Assembly: GCF_000285275.1 (NCBI RefSeq)
Contig: NZ_CADO01000139.1
Coordinates: 124,001 to 188,000, forward strand
DNA: 64,000 nt
Source of the DNA: Acetobacter pasteurianus subsp. pasteurianus LMG 1262 = NBRC 106471
Lineage (GTDB): Bacteria > Pseudomonadota > Alphaproteobacteria > Acetobacterales > Acetobacteraceae
Direction of reading: 5' to 3'
Position numbers and translations under genes: made by a program. Positions 7,232-16,667 of this stretch are shown here, one piece after another (the first letter of the stretch is position 1; each line of letters begins with the position of its first letter). The notes below the pieces were generated by a model. It ran no database searches, was not told the DNA's origin, and saw only the letters and a program-made list of their open reading frames with translations.

Positions 7232-8215
7232 TTAAGGCACCAGCACGGCAGCACCATCAAACCGCCCATGCCGCAAATCATCCAGCGCCTTGTTAGCGTC
7301 CTTTAGGGCATATGTGGTTGTGGTGGTGTGGATGCCAATTTTGGGCGCGATGGACAGAAAATCCAATCCATCCTGACGGGTGAGATTGGCAACGGAAACA
7401 ATTTCACGTTCTTCCCACAAGATATCGTAAGAAAAAGCAGGAATTTCGCTCATATGGATACCTGCGCACACCACGCGCCCGCCTTTACGCAGGGTTTTTA
7501 AGGCTGCCGGCACCAAGGCGCCTACAGGTGCAAAAATAATGGTGGCATCCAGTTGTTCTGGCGGCAGTTCGTCAGAACCTCCAGCCCATGTAGCCCCTAA
7601 CTCACGCGCAAAAGCTTGGGTTTTTGCATCACCGGGGCGGGTAAAAGCGTAAACCTGCTTTTTCTGCCAGACCAGAACCTGCGCAATAATATGGGCCGCA
7701 GCACCAAAGCCATATAGCCCCACTTTTTGCGCGTTTCCGGTTTTTACCAAGGAACGCCAGCCAATAAGCCCGGCACACAAGAGCGGCGCTACTTCTACGT
7801 CTGATCCTTCTTCCCCTAGAGGGAAGGCAAAGCGGGCATCTGCCACAGCCATTGTGGCGTAGCCGCCATCTCGTGTGTAACCGGTAAATACGGGATGGTC
7901 ACACAGGTTTTCATGATGATCGCTGCAATAAAAGCAGTGCCCGCATGTGTGCTCAAGCCACGGAATACCTACGCGCTGCCCAACAGACAAGGAGGTAACG
8001 CCAGAGCCAATTTGGTCAATCCGCCCGACAATTTCGTGGCCGGGAATAATGGGCAGCTTGGGGTGTGTAAGGTCTCCATCCACCACGTGCAAATCTGTGC
8101 GGCATACACCGCAGGCCAGCACTTTTACCCGAATTTCACCGGGGCCGGGCACCGGGTCTGGCACTTCCTCCCATTGCAGGGGTGTTTTGGGCTGGTGCAG
8201 ACGCATGGCAAACAT
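7232..8215 (-). CDS. Zinc-dependent alcohol dehydrogenase (MDR family)
   Basis: This 327-residue medium-chain dehydrogenase interconverts alcohols and aldehydes with NAD(P). Catalytic zinc ligands are C38, H60-E61 and C147; structural zinc is held by C91, C94, C97 and C105. The Rossmann motif GLYGFGAAAH lies near 167-176. The protein is slightly short but complete. It ends 15 bases from the convergent ArsR-type gene. An AAAGG ribosome binding site precedes the ATG. Several such cytosolic enzymes occur in acetic acid bacteria besides the membrane PQQ enzyme. The substrate cannot be told from sequence. Confidence 0.92.
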   Translation of the reverse strand: MFAMRLHQPKTPLQWEEVPDPVPGPGEIRVKVLACGVCRTDLHVVDGDLTHPKLPIIPGHEIVGRIDQIGSGVTSLSVGQRVGIPWLEHTCGHCFYCSDHHENLCDHPVFTGYTRDGGYATMAVADARFAFPLGEEGSDVEVAPLLCAGLIGWRSLVKTGNAQKVGLYGFGAAAHIIAQVLVWQKKQVYAFTRPGDAKTQAFARELGATWAGGSDELPPEQLDATIIFAPVGALVPAALKTLRKGGRVVCAGIHMSEIPAFSYDILWEEREIVSVANLTRQDGLDFLSIAPKIGIHTTTTTYALKDANKALDDLRHGRFDGAAVLVP

Positions 8216-8244
8216 GGAGGTTTCCTTTCTGCGGTATCAAACCT

Positions 8245-8258
8245 TGGTATTTCTACCA
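8245..8258. promoter_or_regulatory. Small inverted repeat upstream of the alcohol dehydrogenase
   Basis: TGGTA and TACCA flank four bases, about 30 bases before the alcohol dehydrogenase start. It may be an operator or a small leader hairpin. Evidence is only the symmetry. Confidence 0.3.
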
Positions 8259-8327
8259 GAACGAAGCCTACCCTGCGCAGGGGAATATGGGCTGTCTTTG
8301 ATCTGTCGCAGTTTAAGGGCGTGTTTT

Positions 8328-9089
8328 TTAGTTCTGGCTTAAAAGGGGCACGGCGCGGCCACCAGGGCCATTGGTGAATGCCTGAACCTGCACACCAATA
8401 ACATGCCATCCAACCTGATCATGAAACAGTAAAGGCGCGCCGCTGCTGCCATGTGTGCCAGCGCAATTATGCACGAGCATGGGGTTTCCGCCACCATCTT
8501 GGGTAATGCTTAAAAAATGGCAGTTCTGATCAGCCGTGATGATATCTGGCTGATTTTGCTCATACCCGCCCAATACAACAGGCATTCCGGGTGTAAGGGC
8601 CTGTTGGGGCGTATTAATATGAAAAACCTCATTCGGTTTGGCGATGGCATGGTCCAGAATAAGCGTGGCATGGTCTAACCCGCCGCTATTGCTTTCTTGA
8701 TCCGTTCTGTAACCGGGGGGAATAATAATTTGCACGGCACGGGCATGGGCCATGTAATGGTCCCCCGTATAGGCGCGTAAAAAATGCACGCTTTCAGGCT
8801 GCACAAACCCGCGCACATGGCTCAGCCACAGGCAGTGCCCGGCCGTTTCCACCACGTTGGGCGCAATCAGAAAACCGGTGCACCGGCTACCCAGTTCTGT
8901 TTGCACGCGCCCCACTGCAGACCAAGGTGGCTGCGTGGCATCCACTCTTTGGCGTGGGTCATGTAGCCCTACACCAGCCAGATGCGTGCGATAAGCTGGG
9001 CCTTCAGCCAAGGCTGCATGACCTGTAAAGGTGGCCTGCATGACAGAGGCAAATGCCACCATGCAGGAAAAAAGAAGGTTACGCGCCAT
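8328..9089 (-). CDS. Secreted trypsin-like serine protease
   Basis: This 253-residue protein has a signal peptide (cleavage near residues 24-29) and a chymotrypsin-fold domain. The catalytic triad appears as His85 in TAGHC, Asp139 in GLDHATL and Ser216 in GSSGAP. Cys70/Cys86 and Cys190/Cys209 could form disulfides. The active-site loop is GSSG rather than the usual GDSG, so the oxyanion region is slightly atypical. I chose the ATG at 9089; it starts the signal peptide and overlaps the galE stop by 11 bases. A longer frame to 9143 would lie inside galE. Export to the periplasm or outside is expected; the substrate is unknown. Confidence 0.85.
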   Translation of the reverse strand: MARNLLFSCMVAFASVMQATFTGHAALAEGPAYRTHLAGVGLHDPRQRVDATQPPWSAVGRVQTELGSRCTGFLIAPNVVETAGHCLWLSHVRGFVQPESVHFLRAYTGDHYMAHARAVQIIIPPGYRTDQESNSGGLDHATLILDHAIAKPNEVFHINTPQQALTPGMPVVLGGYEQNQPDIITADQNCHFLSITQDGGGNPMLVHNCAGTHGSSGAPLLFHDQVGWHVIGVQVQAFTNGPGGRAVPLLSQN

Positions 9090-10065
9090 AGCCCTGTGGG
9101 TGGTTTTTGCGCCAGTTGAAGGCTGTTTCCACAATCCGATCAATATCCGTAAACTCTGGTGCCCAACCGGTTGCTTCCATCAGGCGGGCAGGGCTGGCAA
9201 CCAGGCTGGCCGGATCACCCGCACGGCGTGGGCCTGCCTGCCAGGGCACTTCCAGATTGCTTACGCGGCCAACGGCATCAATAATTTCACGGTTAGAATT
9301 GCCGCGCCCTGTGCCAACGTTAAACACCACGCTTTTATCATTCAGCAAAGGCAATACGGCCAGATGGGCACGTGCCAGATCTGTAACATGCACATAATCA
9401 CGGATACAGGTGCCATCTGGCGTGGGGTAATCTTCACCAAACAGGGTAAGGGCAGGGCGGCGTTTCAGGGCGGCATCAATGACCAGCGGGATTAGATGCG
9501 TTTCGGGGCGGTGATCTTCCCCCGCACGGCCAGCAGGATCAGCCCCGGCAGCGTTGAAGTAGCGCAGGCACGCACTTTTCAGACCATGAATTTTGTCGGC
9601 CCAGTACAGGGCGCGTTCCACCATATATTTGCTCTCACCGTAAGGGGAGCCGGGGTTGATGGGGGCGTCCTCGTTAATCGGGCCTTCTCCGGCGGAACCA
9701 AACAGATTGGCGGTGGAGGAAAACACAAAGCGTTTTACACCGTGGCGCACACAGGCATCAATCAGGCCAAAACCGTAACCTGCATTGGCTGTCATGTACA
9801 TCATGGGGTTCTGCATGCTTTCTCCCACCAAGGAGAGCGCTGCAAAATGCAAAATGCCATCCCACGGGCCGGAGGAAAGAACTTTATCCAGACAGGCAAT
9901 GTCTGAAATATCACCTTGCATAAAAGTGGCCTGATCCGGCACGGCAGCGCGGTGGCCAGTGCGCAGGTTGTCCAGCACAACAACGTCGTGCCCATCATCT
10001 AGCAGGGCAAGAACAACGTGGCTGCCAACATACCCAGCGCCACCGGTTACCAAAAAACGTGCCAT
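9079..10065 (-). CDS. galE: UDP-glucose 4-epimerase
   Basis: GalE interconverts UDP-glucose and UDP-galactose using bound NAD, feeding polysaccharide synthesis. The 328-residue protein opens with the Rossmann motif VTGGAGYVGSH and has the catalytic Ser in FSSTANLFG, YGESK with Tyr and Lys, LRYFNAAGAD and RDYVHVTDLA. These are classic GalE features and the length is right. The downstream protease gene overlaps its 3' end. Other NDP-sugar epimerases share the fold, but the motif set favours GalE. Confidence 0.94.
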   Translation of the reverse strand: MARFLVTGGAGYVGSHVVLALLDDGHDVVVLDNLRTGHRAAVPDQATFMQGDISDIACLDKVLSSGPWDGILHFAALSLVGESMQNPMMYMTANAGYGFGLIDACVRHGVKRFVFSSTANLFGSAGEGPINEDAPINPGSPYGESKYMVERALYWADKIHGLKSACLRYFNAAGADPAGRAGEDHRPETHLIPLVIDAALKRRPALTLFGEDYPTPDGTCIRDYVHVTDLARAHLAVLPLLNDKSVVFNVGTGRGNSNREIIDAVGRVSNLEVPWQAGPRRAGDPASLVASPARLMEATGWAPEFTDIDRIVETAFNWRKNHPQGYGA

Positions 10066-10156
10066 ACTCTCTTTTTGCTCCGTGCAATGTAATTCAAAGT
10101 CTTACCCGGTATTCTTGCAGATAAGTTGGGTAGAATGAGTGTGCCTGATTTATGTT

Positions 10157-12958
10157 TCAGAATGGTTTGAGCAAACGGTCAAGGTAATCCAGTTCCTGCT
10201 GCGGGCGGGTACGGTCTGAATCTCGCCGCCTCAGTTCCTGCTCAATTTCTCTGGCGCGCTGGCGGGCCACGTTATCTGGAATGTGGGTGGAATCATCTTC
10301 GGTCTGATCCTTGCCTTCACCCAGCTTGCGGCCCAGCGGATCGCGCTTGCCGCCCTGTTGGTCTTCTTCCTCCTGATTTTCTGAGGAATCAGACGGTGTG
10401 CCAGAACCATTCTGTCCATCGGATGCACTGCCAGAACCAGAAGATCCATCAGACGGGCTGCCAAGAGCAGGCAAAAAGCTGGGAATGCTGTTTTTGCCAT
10501 TGCCCTTAACCGCATCCTGCATTTGCTGGCGGGTTTTGCGCAGGGCTTCCAATGCTTTTTCTTCCGCATTGGCGGCAGCGGCATCATCCCCATCGGCCAG
10601 TGCCTTGCGGGCATCCTCCATGCTTTTGCGGGCTTCATCAAAAGCGCTGGGGATTTTGCCTGTAAGATCCTTGAATTCGTCTTTCAGCTCATCCAGCGCG
10701 TGTTCCAGTGCATGCTGCGTGGCACGTTCATTGCGGCGGGCCGCTGCCTGTGCCTCTGCTTGGGCAGGGTCGGGCATGGCTGGTGGTGTTTCGGGCTGCG
10801 CAGGCGGAGGGGGTGGCGCAGATGGTGCGTTTTCCGAACCCGGCGGCATGGGCAGGCCTAAACGGCGCAACAGTTCGGATGTTGGCATGTTGGCGTAATC
10901 GGCCTCATCATCACCATCGTCTGCCAGATCACTCTGCTTTTGGGCCTGCGCTTTCAGGTTTTCATCAAGGCGAGATTGCGCATGATCCAACAGGGCGGTT
11001 TGTTTGCTGGCCAGATCATGCAGGGCGGCTGCCTGTTCACGCATTTTCTGCTGCGCCATCATCTGCTGGGCAAGGTTTGCCATATCCTGCGGCGTTGCGT
11101 TGCGCATGCGCTCGGTAGCGTTTTCCATATCCTGCAAACGCTTGAGCGCTTCATCCGCATGGCCATTGGAGGCATCGGATTGCAACTGGCGCATCAGGCG
11201 GGAAAAAGCCTGATTACCCGCGCTGGTAAAGCCCGGAAGGTCAGGAATAACCGTATGATCTTTCATGGCCTGATTGGCTAACGCCTGCATTTTGCGGCTG
11301 ATGGCACTTTGCAGGGTTTTTAGCCTGTCTTCCAGTTCCTGCTGGGCCTGTTGCCCTTGCTGTCCATCCTGATGCATGTGCTGGAGCTGCTGTGCCACGG
11401 CGGCTTGGGCCGCACGCACATCGATAGATGCCTGAGCACTGGCATCATCTCCGTTGCGGCGGTCTTCTATATCCAGCGCCAGATCCCACAGCAGGTTTGT
11501 GGCGCCCGTGCGGGCCGTGGCGGTATCTGTCAGACTGTCATCCAGCATGGCCACCACGCTGCTGAGTGCGAGCAACATGCCGGTATGTTCACGCACAGGG
11601 CCGGGGGCATCGGCCAGTGCTTCCAGATCCGATGCCGCATCCTGCCGGCTTTCCTGCCCCAGAGCGAAGCGTTTGCGTACATCCAGCAAAGCACGGGCAA
11701 TAGGGGAATGAAAGGTGCGTGCGCCCATGCGGAATGTGGCAGAAGCGCTTTTGCCTTCATGCCCACTGACAGAGGTTGCGACCACGCGGCCGATTACGGT
11801 TTCACCCGCCCACGGATCTTCCGACAGATCCGGGCTGATAGCGCCTTTTACAGATTTGGGATGCCCAACAAGTGGCAGGGGAATGGTAAGCACACGTTCC
11901 GGCCCATGTTTGGCATGTGCCAGATGCAGTTCCACCTTAAGGGACGCCAAACCATAGGCATGGCTGGCCTCATACGGCAGAAGTGTGCGCCATTCTTCCT
12001 TGCGGGGAGAACCGGGGTTAGGCCCCCATTTCACGCTAGGGTCTGCATCCGGCAGAACGGTGACGGGCCATTGCGCCAATGTGCGGCCACGGCCTGTAAG
12101 ACGTACGGTGCCAGAATGCTCCAACACCACATCCAGCTTCCAACTATGGGCATCCAGCTTATGGCGTGTGGCATCATGCAGCACCATGTCACCCTGTTCC
12201 CGCAAGGTGGGGTGGGAGGCCATGCCTGTAACAATAGCGGTAAGGTGCGCCCCTTGCGGCGTTTGGGGCGGTGTTTTGAGATTACCCAGAAAAACCGGAG
12301 CATCCGGCGCATAAGCTGGTGGGGTTATCCATGCCTCTACGCGTGGGAAGGGCACATCAGGATCATCCCGCCCCGGAATAAATCCGGCAAGAATACGCCC
12401 CGGCGCGGAGGAACCCGCAAGCCCGGCTGTGCCAGCAAGGGCTGCAACCAATACCCAAGCGCTCATCTGCCGCACGCGGCCTTGGGGCCAAAGGCGTGGC
12501 CAACCTGCCCGCAACGCGCCGAGTGATGCCAGAATGCGCTGTTGATGCGCTTGCCATAAGGTGCTGGAACTTTGCGAGGCTGTGCCTGCAGGGTGGTCCG
12601 TGAGCGTAGCAAGGGGGCGATTGTGAAGGCCCGATGCCTGTTCAATCCGCCGGTCAACCTCGCTGGAGGTAGGGAGCGCAAGGTTTTCAATATCCTTGTG
12701 CAGCCGCCAGCCACATAAGCTCAGCCAACTTGCCACCAGCAGCAACCGTACACCATCTGGCAGGTGCTGAGGAATGCGCAGCAAAGATGCCGCGCAGTAA
12801 ATGCCCAGCAGGGCAAGAGCAGGCTGTAGCGCAGGCCACAGCCTTTCTATCCGCAAAACAATGGCGGCGTGGCGGCGTGCGGTGGCAAGGCGCTCCGCCA
12901 GCGCTCCATCCTCAGCGGTGGAGGCGGTCAGGGATTGGTGCAGACCGCCTTGGTTCAT
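10157..12958 (-). CDS. TIGR02302/DUF4175 family large membrane protein
   Basis: This 933-residue alphaproteobacterial protein has two N-terminal membrane helices (ALLGIYCAASLL and a second near residue 75), another hydrophobic segment near residue 170, and a large periplasmic or exposed region. From about residue 500 it becomes rich in Gln, Ala, Met, Asp and Glu with long predicted coiled coils, a Pro-rich linker (PSAPPPPPAQPETPPAMPDP) and a charged C-terminus. The molecular role of the family is unknown; envelope function is likely. The ATG overlaps the lysA stop by four bases, so it is cotranslated with lysA, a common arrangement in Rhodospirillales. Confidence 0.88.
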   Translation of the reverse strand: MNQGGLHQSLTASTAEDGALAERLATARRHAAIVLRIERLWPALQPALALLGIYCAASLLRIPQHLPDGVRLLLVASWLSLCGWRLHKDIENLALPTSSEVDRRIEQASGLHNRPLATLTDHPAGTASQSSSTLWQAHQQRILASLGALRAGWPRLWPQGRVRQMSAWVLVAALAGTAGLAGSSAPGRILAGFIPGRDDPDVPFPRVEAWITPPAYAPDAPVFLGNLKTPPQTPQGAHLTAIVTGMASHPTLREQGDMVLHDATRHKLDAHSWKLDVVLEHSGTVRLTGRGRTLAQWPVTVLPDADPSVKWGPNPGSPRKEEWRTLLPYEASHAYGLASLKVELHLAHAKHGPERVLTIPLPLVGHPKSVKGAISPDLSEDPWAGETVIGRVVATSVSGHEGKSASATFRMGARTFHSPIARALLDVRKRFALGQESRQDAASDLEALADAPGPVREHTGMLLALSSVVAMLDDSLTDTATARTGATNLLWDLALDIEDRRNGDDASAQASIDVRAAQAAVAQQLQHMHQDGQQGQQAQQELEDRLKTLQSAISRKMQALANQAMKDHTVIPDLPGFTSAGNQAFSRLMRQLQSDASNGHADEALKRLQDMENATERMRNATPQDMANLAQQMMAQQKMREQAAALHDLASKQTALLDHAQSRLDENLKAQAQKQSDLADDGDDEADYANMPTSELLRRLGLPMPPGSENAPSAPPPPPAQPETPPAMPDPAQAEAQAAARRNERATQHALEHALDELKDEFKDLTGKIPSAFDEARKSMEDARKALADGDDAAAANAEEKALEALRKTRQQMQDAVKGNGKNSIPSFLPALGSPSDGSSGSGSASDGQNGSGTPSDSSENQEEEDQQGGKRDPLGRKLGEGKDQTEDDSTHIPDNVARQRAREIEQELRRRDSDRTRPQQELDYLDRLLKPF

Positions 12959-14298
12959 GTGGCTTTGGCAAGGTGGGAGGGCACAGTTTCATCCTGCCAC
13001 AGTTCTTCAACACTCTGCCTTTGGCGTATCACCTGCCACTGGCCATCTTCAACCAGAACTTCTGCGGCAAGCGGGCGGCTGTTGTAAGTGGAGCTCATAA
13101 CCGCACCATACGCGCCTGTATCCAGCAGGGCTATACGTGCATTGCGTGCCAGTGGAGGCAAAAGCCTGTCCCGCGCAAAGGTATCTCCACTTTCGCACAC
13201 AGGGCCAACCACATGGGCCAGAGAAACAGGCTGGCTAAACGCCTGCGGTGCCAGCGGCAGAATGCCATGCCACGCATCATACATGCTGGGGCGCAAAAGT
13301 TCGTTCATGGCGGCATCCAGCACAAGGAAGGGTACATCCATGCCCTGTTCCTTACGCAGGATCACGCTGCTTAGCAGCACACCTGCCGGGCCAATGGGCC
13401 AGCGCCCTGGTTCAATAGCTAGTTTTACGCCCAGATCACCCAGTTCTGCCTTAATGGCGCCCGCAAGGGCTTCGGGCTGACCTTCCGTTTCATTGCGGTA
13501 GCAAATGCCAAGGCCGCCGCCACAATCCACAACGCTTACGGCATTGCCTGCGGCGCGCACGGTACGCACCAGTTCCGCCACACGGGCATAGGCCGCACGA
13601 TAAGGGGTTGTGGTTAAAATCTGGCTGCCAATATGGGTGGCAAACCCAACAGGGCGCACACCGGGAAGGGTGAACGCAAGGGCATACAGTGCTGCAGCAT
13701 CCTGAAACGGAATACCAAATTTGTTGGCGGCCAACCCGGTTGTAATTTTAGCGTGGGTTTTGGCATCCACATCCGGGTTTACGCGCAGCGTAATAGTGGC
13801 CTGCTTGCCCAGCTTGGTGGAAAGTGCTGAAATAGCTTCCAGCTCTTCAGCACTTTCCACGTTAATCTGGCCAATGCCGTAGCTGATGGCCTGTTCCAGT
13901 TCGGCATCTGTTTTGCCAACGCCGGAAAACACAATGCGATCTGCCGGAATGCCCGCCTTTAAGGCGCGCGCCAGTTCACCACCGCTAACAATATCCGCCC
14001 CAAACCCTTCCTGACCGATCAGGGTAAGAATGGCCAGATGGTCATTGGCTTTCACGGCATAGTGGATGGAAACATCCAGCCCGGCATTTCTCATGGCGGT
14101 GTGCATGCGCCGCATACGTGCGCGCAGCGTGCCAGCCCCCAATACCCAACAGGGTGTGCCAACAGAATCAGCTATGGCGTTCAGGGCCACGCCTTCCAGC
14201 ATCAGCCCACAGGTGGGGTCAACCGTAAGCTGTGGGTGCGTTTGTAACAGTTCTGCCAGTGTTGGGTCGGCATCGGTATAAACAGGTGTTTCGGCCAT
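12955..14298 (-). CDS. lysA: Diaminopimelate decarboxylase
   Basis: LysA removes CO2 from meso-diaminopimelate to give L-lysine, using pyridoxal phosphate. The 447-residue protein shows the PLP lysine in HYAVKAND (K83), the HIGSQ motif, the Gly-rich DCGGGLG, EPGRW and the substrate-side Cys in CESGD. The frame extends upstream to a TTG at 14346, but the ATG at 14298 is the more natural start; neither has a strong ribosome binding site. It lies after argH and the small lipoprotein gene and overlaps the DUF4175 gene by four bases. Confidence 0.95.
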   Translation of the reverse strand: MAETPVYTDADPTLAELLQTHPQLTVDPTCGLMLEGVALNAIADSVGTPCWVLGAGTLRARMRRMHTAMRNAGLDVSIHYAVKANDHLAILTLIGQEGFGADIVSGGELARALKAGIPADRIVFSGVGKTDAELEQAISYGIGQINVESAEELEAISALSTKLGKQATITLRVNPDVDAKTHAKITTGLAANKFGIPFQDAAALYALAFTLPGVRPVGFATHIGSQILTTTPYRAAYARVAELVRTVRAAGNAVSVVDCGGGLGICYRNETEGQPEALAGAIKAELGDLGVKLAIEPGRWPIGPAGVLLSSVILRKEQGMDVPFLVLDAAMNELLRPSMYDAWHGILPLAPQAFSQPVSLAHVVGPVCESGDTFARDRLLPPLARNARIALLDTGAYGAVMSSTYNSRPLAAEVLVEDGQWQVIRQRQSVEELWQDETVPSHLAKAT

Positions 14299-14409
14299 GA
14301 GGCGTAAAGGCCCTGATTGCAAAAAAGGAGCAGGAGACCACGCCAAGAAAAACTCGGCATGGCTGGTTACGGAGTGCGGTCTTAAACCAATATGGTGTGC
14401 ATCTTGGCC

Positions 14410-14553
14410 TTATTCATTCGGCGGATACATGCGCGGATAGGTAATTTTATTTTGCGGGCCCGGCTGGTGCGGCGTGCCCTTTTTGCCGCAGGCTGCCAGC
14501 GGCAGAAACAGGATGGTAGCCAGCGCAAGGCCAAAAATCAGGCGGTAATTCAT
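14410..14553 (-). CDS. Small LptM-like lipoprotein
   Basis: This 47-residue lipoprotein begins MNYRLIFGLALATILFLPLA and has a lipobox ending AAC at Cys22, followed by GKKGTPHQPGP and a short Pro-rich tail ending PPNE. It fits the family of short lipoproteins found between argH and lysA (LptM/YifL-like, lipobox then GxKGP-like motif), which in E. coli assists LptD maturation. It starts four bases after the argH stop. Placement, size and the CGKKG motif support the call; function here is by homology only. Confidence 0.85.
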   Translation of the reverse strand: MNYRLIFGLALATILFLPLAACGKKGTPHQPGPQNKITYPRMYPPNE

Positions 14554-14557
14554 GGTT

Positions 14558-16006
14558 TTACTGCCCCGCTGCGGTAGGTTCTGCACCCAGAGCTTTCAGC
14601 CAACGCTGGGCCTGCGCACTGACATTGCCCGGTGCGGTGCCGCCTTCGCTGGTGCGTGAGGCAATGGAAGCATCTACGCTGAGAACCGAATAGATATCAT
14701 CCGTAATGCCGGGTTCTTCTGCCTGCATTTCCTGCAATGTCAGATCTGCCAGACCCACGCCTTTTTCCTCGGCTTTAGCAACCAGACGACCAGTGACGTG
14801 GTGCGCGGTGCGGAAGGGCACTTTCAGCACCCGTACCAGCCAGTCCGCAATATCTGTGGCGGTGGAATAACCGGAGCCTGCCAGCGCACGCATCTGGGTG
14901 GTGTTGGCTGTCATATCCCGCACCATGCCATCACACGCAGCAAGGGAGAGAGCAGCAGCATCCGTGGCTTCAAACACGGGTTCCTTATCTTCCTGCATAT
15001 CCTTGGCGTAGGCCAGTGGCAGGCCTTTCATCACCGTTAGCAGGCTAACAAGGCTGCCGGTAATGCGGCCAGTTTTGGCGCGCACCAGTTCTGCCGCATC
15101 CGGGTTTCGCTTTTGCGGCATGATGGAAGAGCCGGTGGTGAACGCATCTGAAAGGCGGATGAAGGAGAAAGGTGAGGAGCACCAGATGACTATTTCTTCC
15201 GCCATGCGGGAAAGGTGCATGGCCATGATGGACAGCGCAGAAAGATATTCCAGCGCAAAATCACGGTCGGATACAGAATCCAGAGAGTTAGCTGTGGGGC
15301 GGTCAAAATGCAGCAGCTCGGCGGTCATCTTCCGGTCAATGGGGAAGGATGTGCCTGCCAGCGCGGCAGAACCCAGCGGGCATTCGTTCAGGCGCTTGCG
15401 TGTATCTGCCAGACGGCCCCGATCGCGCGCCAGCATTTCCACATACGCCATCAGGTGGTGGCCGAATGTTACGGGCTGTGCGGTTTGCAGGTGGGTAAAG
15501 CCCGGCATGGGGGTGGCAGCGTGTTCCTCTGCCCGGCGGGCGAGGGAGCGCATAAGGGCAGCAACCTGCTGGTCCAGCCCATCAATGGCATCACGCACCC
15601 ACAGGCGAAAATCTGTTGCAACCTGATCATTGCGGGAGCGGGCGGTGTGCAGGCGCTTTCCGGCTTCACCAATCCGGTCAGACAGCCGGGCTTCGATATT
15701 CATGTGAATATCTTCCAGCGCTTCGGAAAAGGGGAAGTTGCCAGCCGCAATTTCCTGCCCGATTTCTGTCAGCCCCTTACGGATGGTGGCTTCATCATTC
15801 TTGGAGATAATGCCCACATGCGCCAGCATGGCGGCATGGGCGAGGGAGCCAGCAATATCCTGCTTCCACATCACCTTATCAAAGCCGATGGAGGCATTGA
15901 TGGCCTGCATGATCTCAGAAGGGCCACCGGCAAACCGCCCGCCCCACTGGACATTGGCGTTTTTCTGGTTTTCCGTTTCCGTGCTGTTCTGGCTGTTCAG
16001 AGACAT
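14558..16006 (-). CDS. argH: Argininosuccinate lyase
   Basis: ArgH cleaves argininosuccinate to arginine and fumarate, the last step of arginine synthesis. The 482-residue protein has the superfamily signature [12 protein letters not shown], the early motif [13 protein letters not shown], and [17 protein letters not shown]. The frame is open to 16102, but the ATG at 16006 gives the normal N-terminus and has AGGG at suitable spacing. It heads the leftward argH-lipoprotein-lysA-DUF4175 cluster and is divergent from the small gene at 16252. Confidence 0.96.
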   Translation of the reverse strand: MSLNSQNSTETENQKNANVQWGGRFAGGPSEIMQAINASIGFDKVMWKQDIAGSLAHAAMLAHVGIISKNDEATIRKGLTEIGQEIAAGNFPFSEALEDIHMNIEARLSDRIGEAGKRLHTARSRNDQVATDFRLWVRDAIDGLDQQVAALMRSLARRAEEHAATPMPGFTHLQTAQPVTFGHHLMAYVEMLARDRGRLADTRKRLNECPLGSAALAGTSFPIDRKMTAELLHFDRPTANSLDSVSDRDFALEYLSALSIMAMHLSRMAEEIVIWCSSPFSFIRLSDAFTTGSSIMPQKRNPDAAELVRAKTGRITGSLVSLLTVMKGLPLAYAKDMQEDKEPVFEATDAAALSLAACDGMVRDMTANTTQMRALAGSGYSTATDIADWLVRVLKVPFRTAHHVTGRLVAKAEEKGVGLADLTLQEMQAEEPGITDDIYSVLSVDASIASRTSEGGTAPGNVSAQAQRWLKALGAEPTAAGQ

Positions 16007-16251
16007 TTTAGGCCCTAATTCCGTCCTGCTGCGTAAGATGTGCTCAGGCGCTGGCTTATACTGCCGCGGCGCGGATGCAAAGATGCCACAGTAATGTTGC
16101 ACGCCCTAGGGCGCAAATGCCGGTTTTGGCAAAGGGCGTGGCAGGGCCGATCCTGCGGCGGGGCTGTTCTGTGCGCTGCGGTGCGGGAAAGGGCTGTGCC
16201 CGGCGGCATTTCTCTGCTTAAAAGCAAGTGAAATTCAGGGAGTTCATGAAC

Positions 16252-16566
16252 ATGACAACACCACACAAGCTTACAACCTTTGCCGTGATTGATCCCGGCC
16301 CGAATGTGCTTTTGGAAGTTATTCGCGCAGAAAGCCCGGTTGTGGCTGTTGAGCGCCTGGAAGGCAAAATGCGTGGGCCAGAATACGTGGCAGCCCGCAG
16401 CTACGATGTTGGCGGCGAAGAATCGCTGGATGGCGCAGATCCGGCCTATCTGGTGTACGAACTGGATGATAGCGGGCTGGATGCAGAAGGCCTGACAGGG
16501 GAAGATGCAGGGCAGGTACGTGCACAGGCCGATCTGGCTGCTGTTGTGGTATCTTCCGCCAAATAA
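16252..16566 (+). CDS. Small conserved-looking hypothetical protein
   Basis: This 104-residue acidic protein starts MTTPHKLTTFAVIDPGPNVL. The ATG at 16252 has AGGGAG nine bases upstream; ATGs at 16246 and 16228 are alternatives with poorer spacing. There is no signal peptide or membrane segment. It looks like a compact alpha/beta protein with an acidic C-terminal half. I do not recognise a family. The 245-base gap upstream, shared with divergent argH, shows no feature I can name. It may be cotranscribed with the amidohydrolase gene 100 bases downstream. Confidence 0.65.
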   Translation: MTTPHKLTTFAVIDPGPNVLLEVIRAESPVVAVERLEGKMRGPEYVAARSYDVGGEESLDGADPAYLVYELDDSGLDAEGLTGEDAGQVRAQADLAAVVVSSAK

Positions 16567-16667
16567 GTTTTCAAACCCGAACAAAAGTGTTCTGCGGCAT
16601 GGCGGAAAGGTAGGGTGTTGTCCTGCTTTTTTGGCACCATGCCGCGCAATGCAGGAGGTGGAAAGGC

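Noticed and set aside
11351-12526. A 391-codon plus-strand open frame opposite the DUF4175 gene
   Set aside because: It is antisense to a gene with clear family pattern, has Cys/His/Arg-rich composition typical of a shadow frame, and no ribosome binding site.
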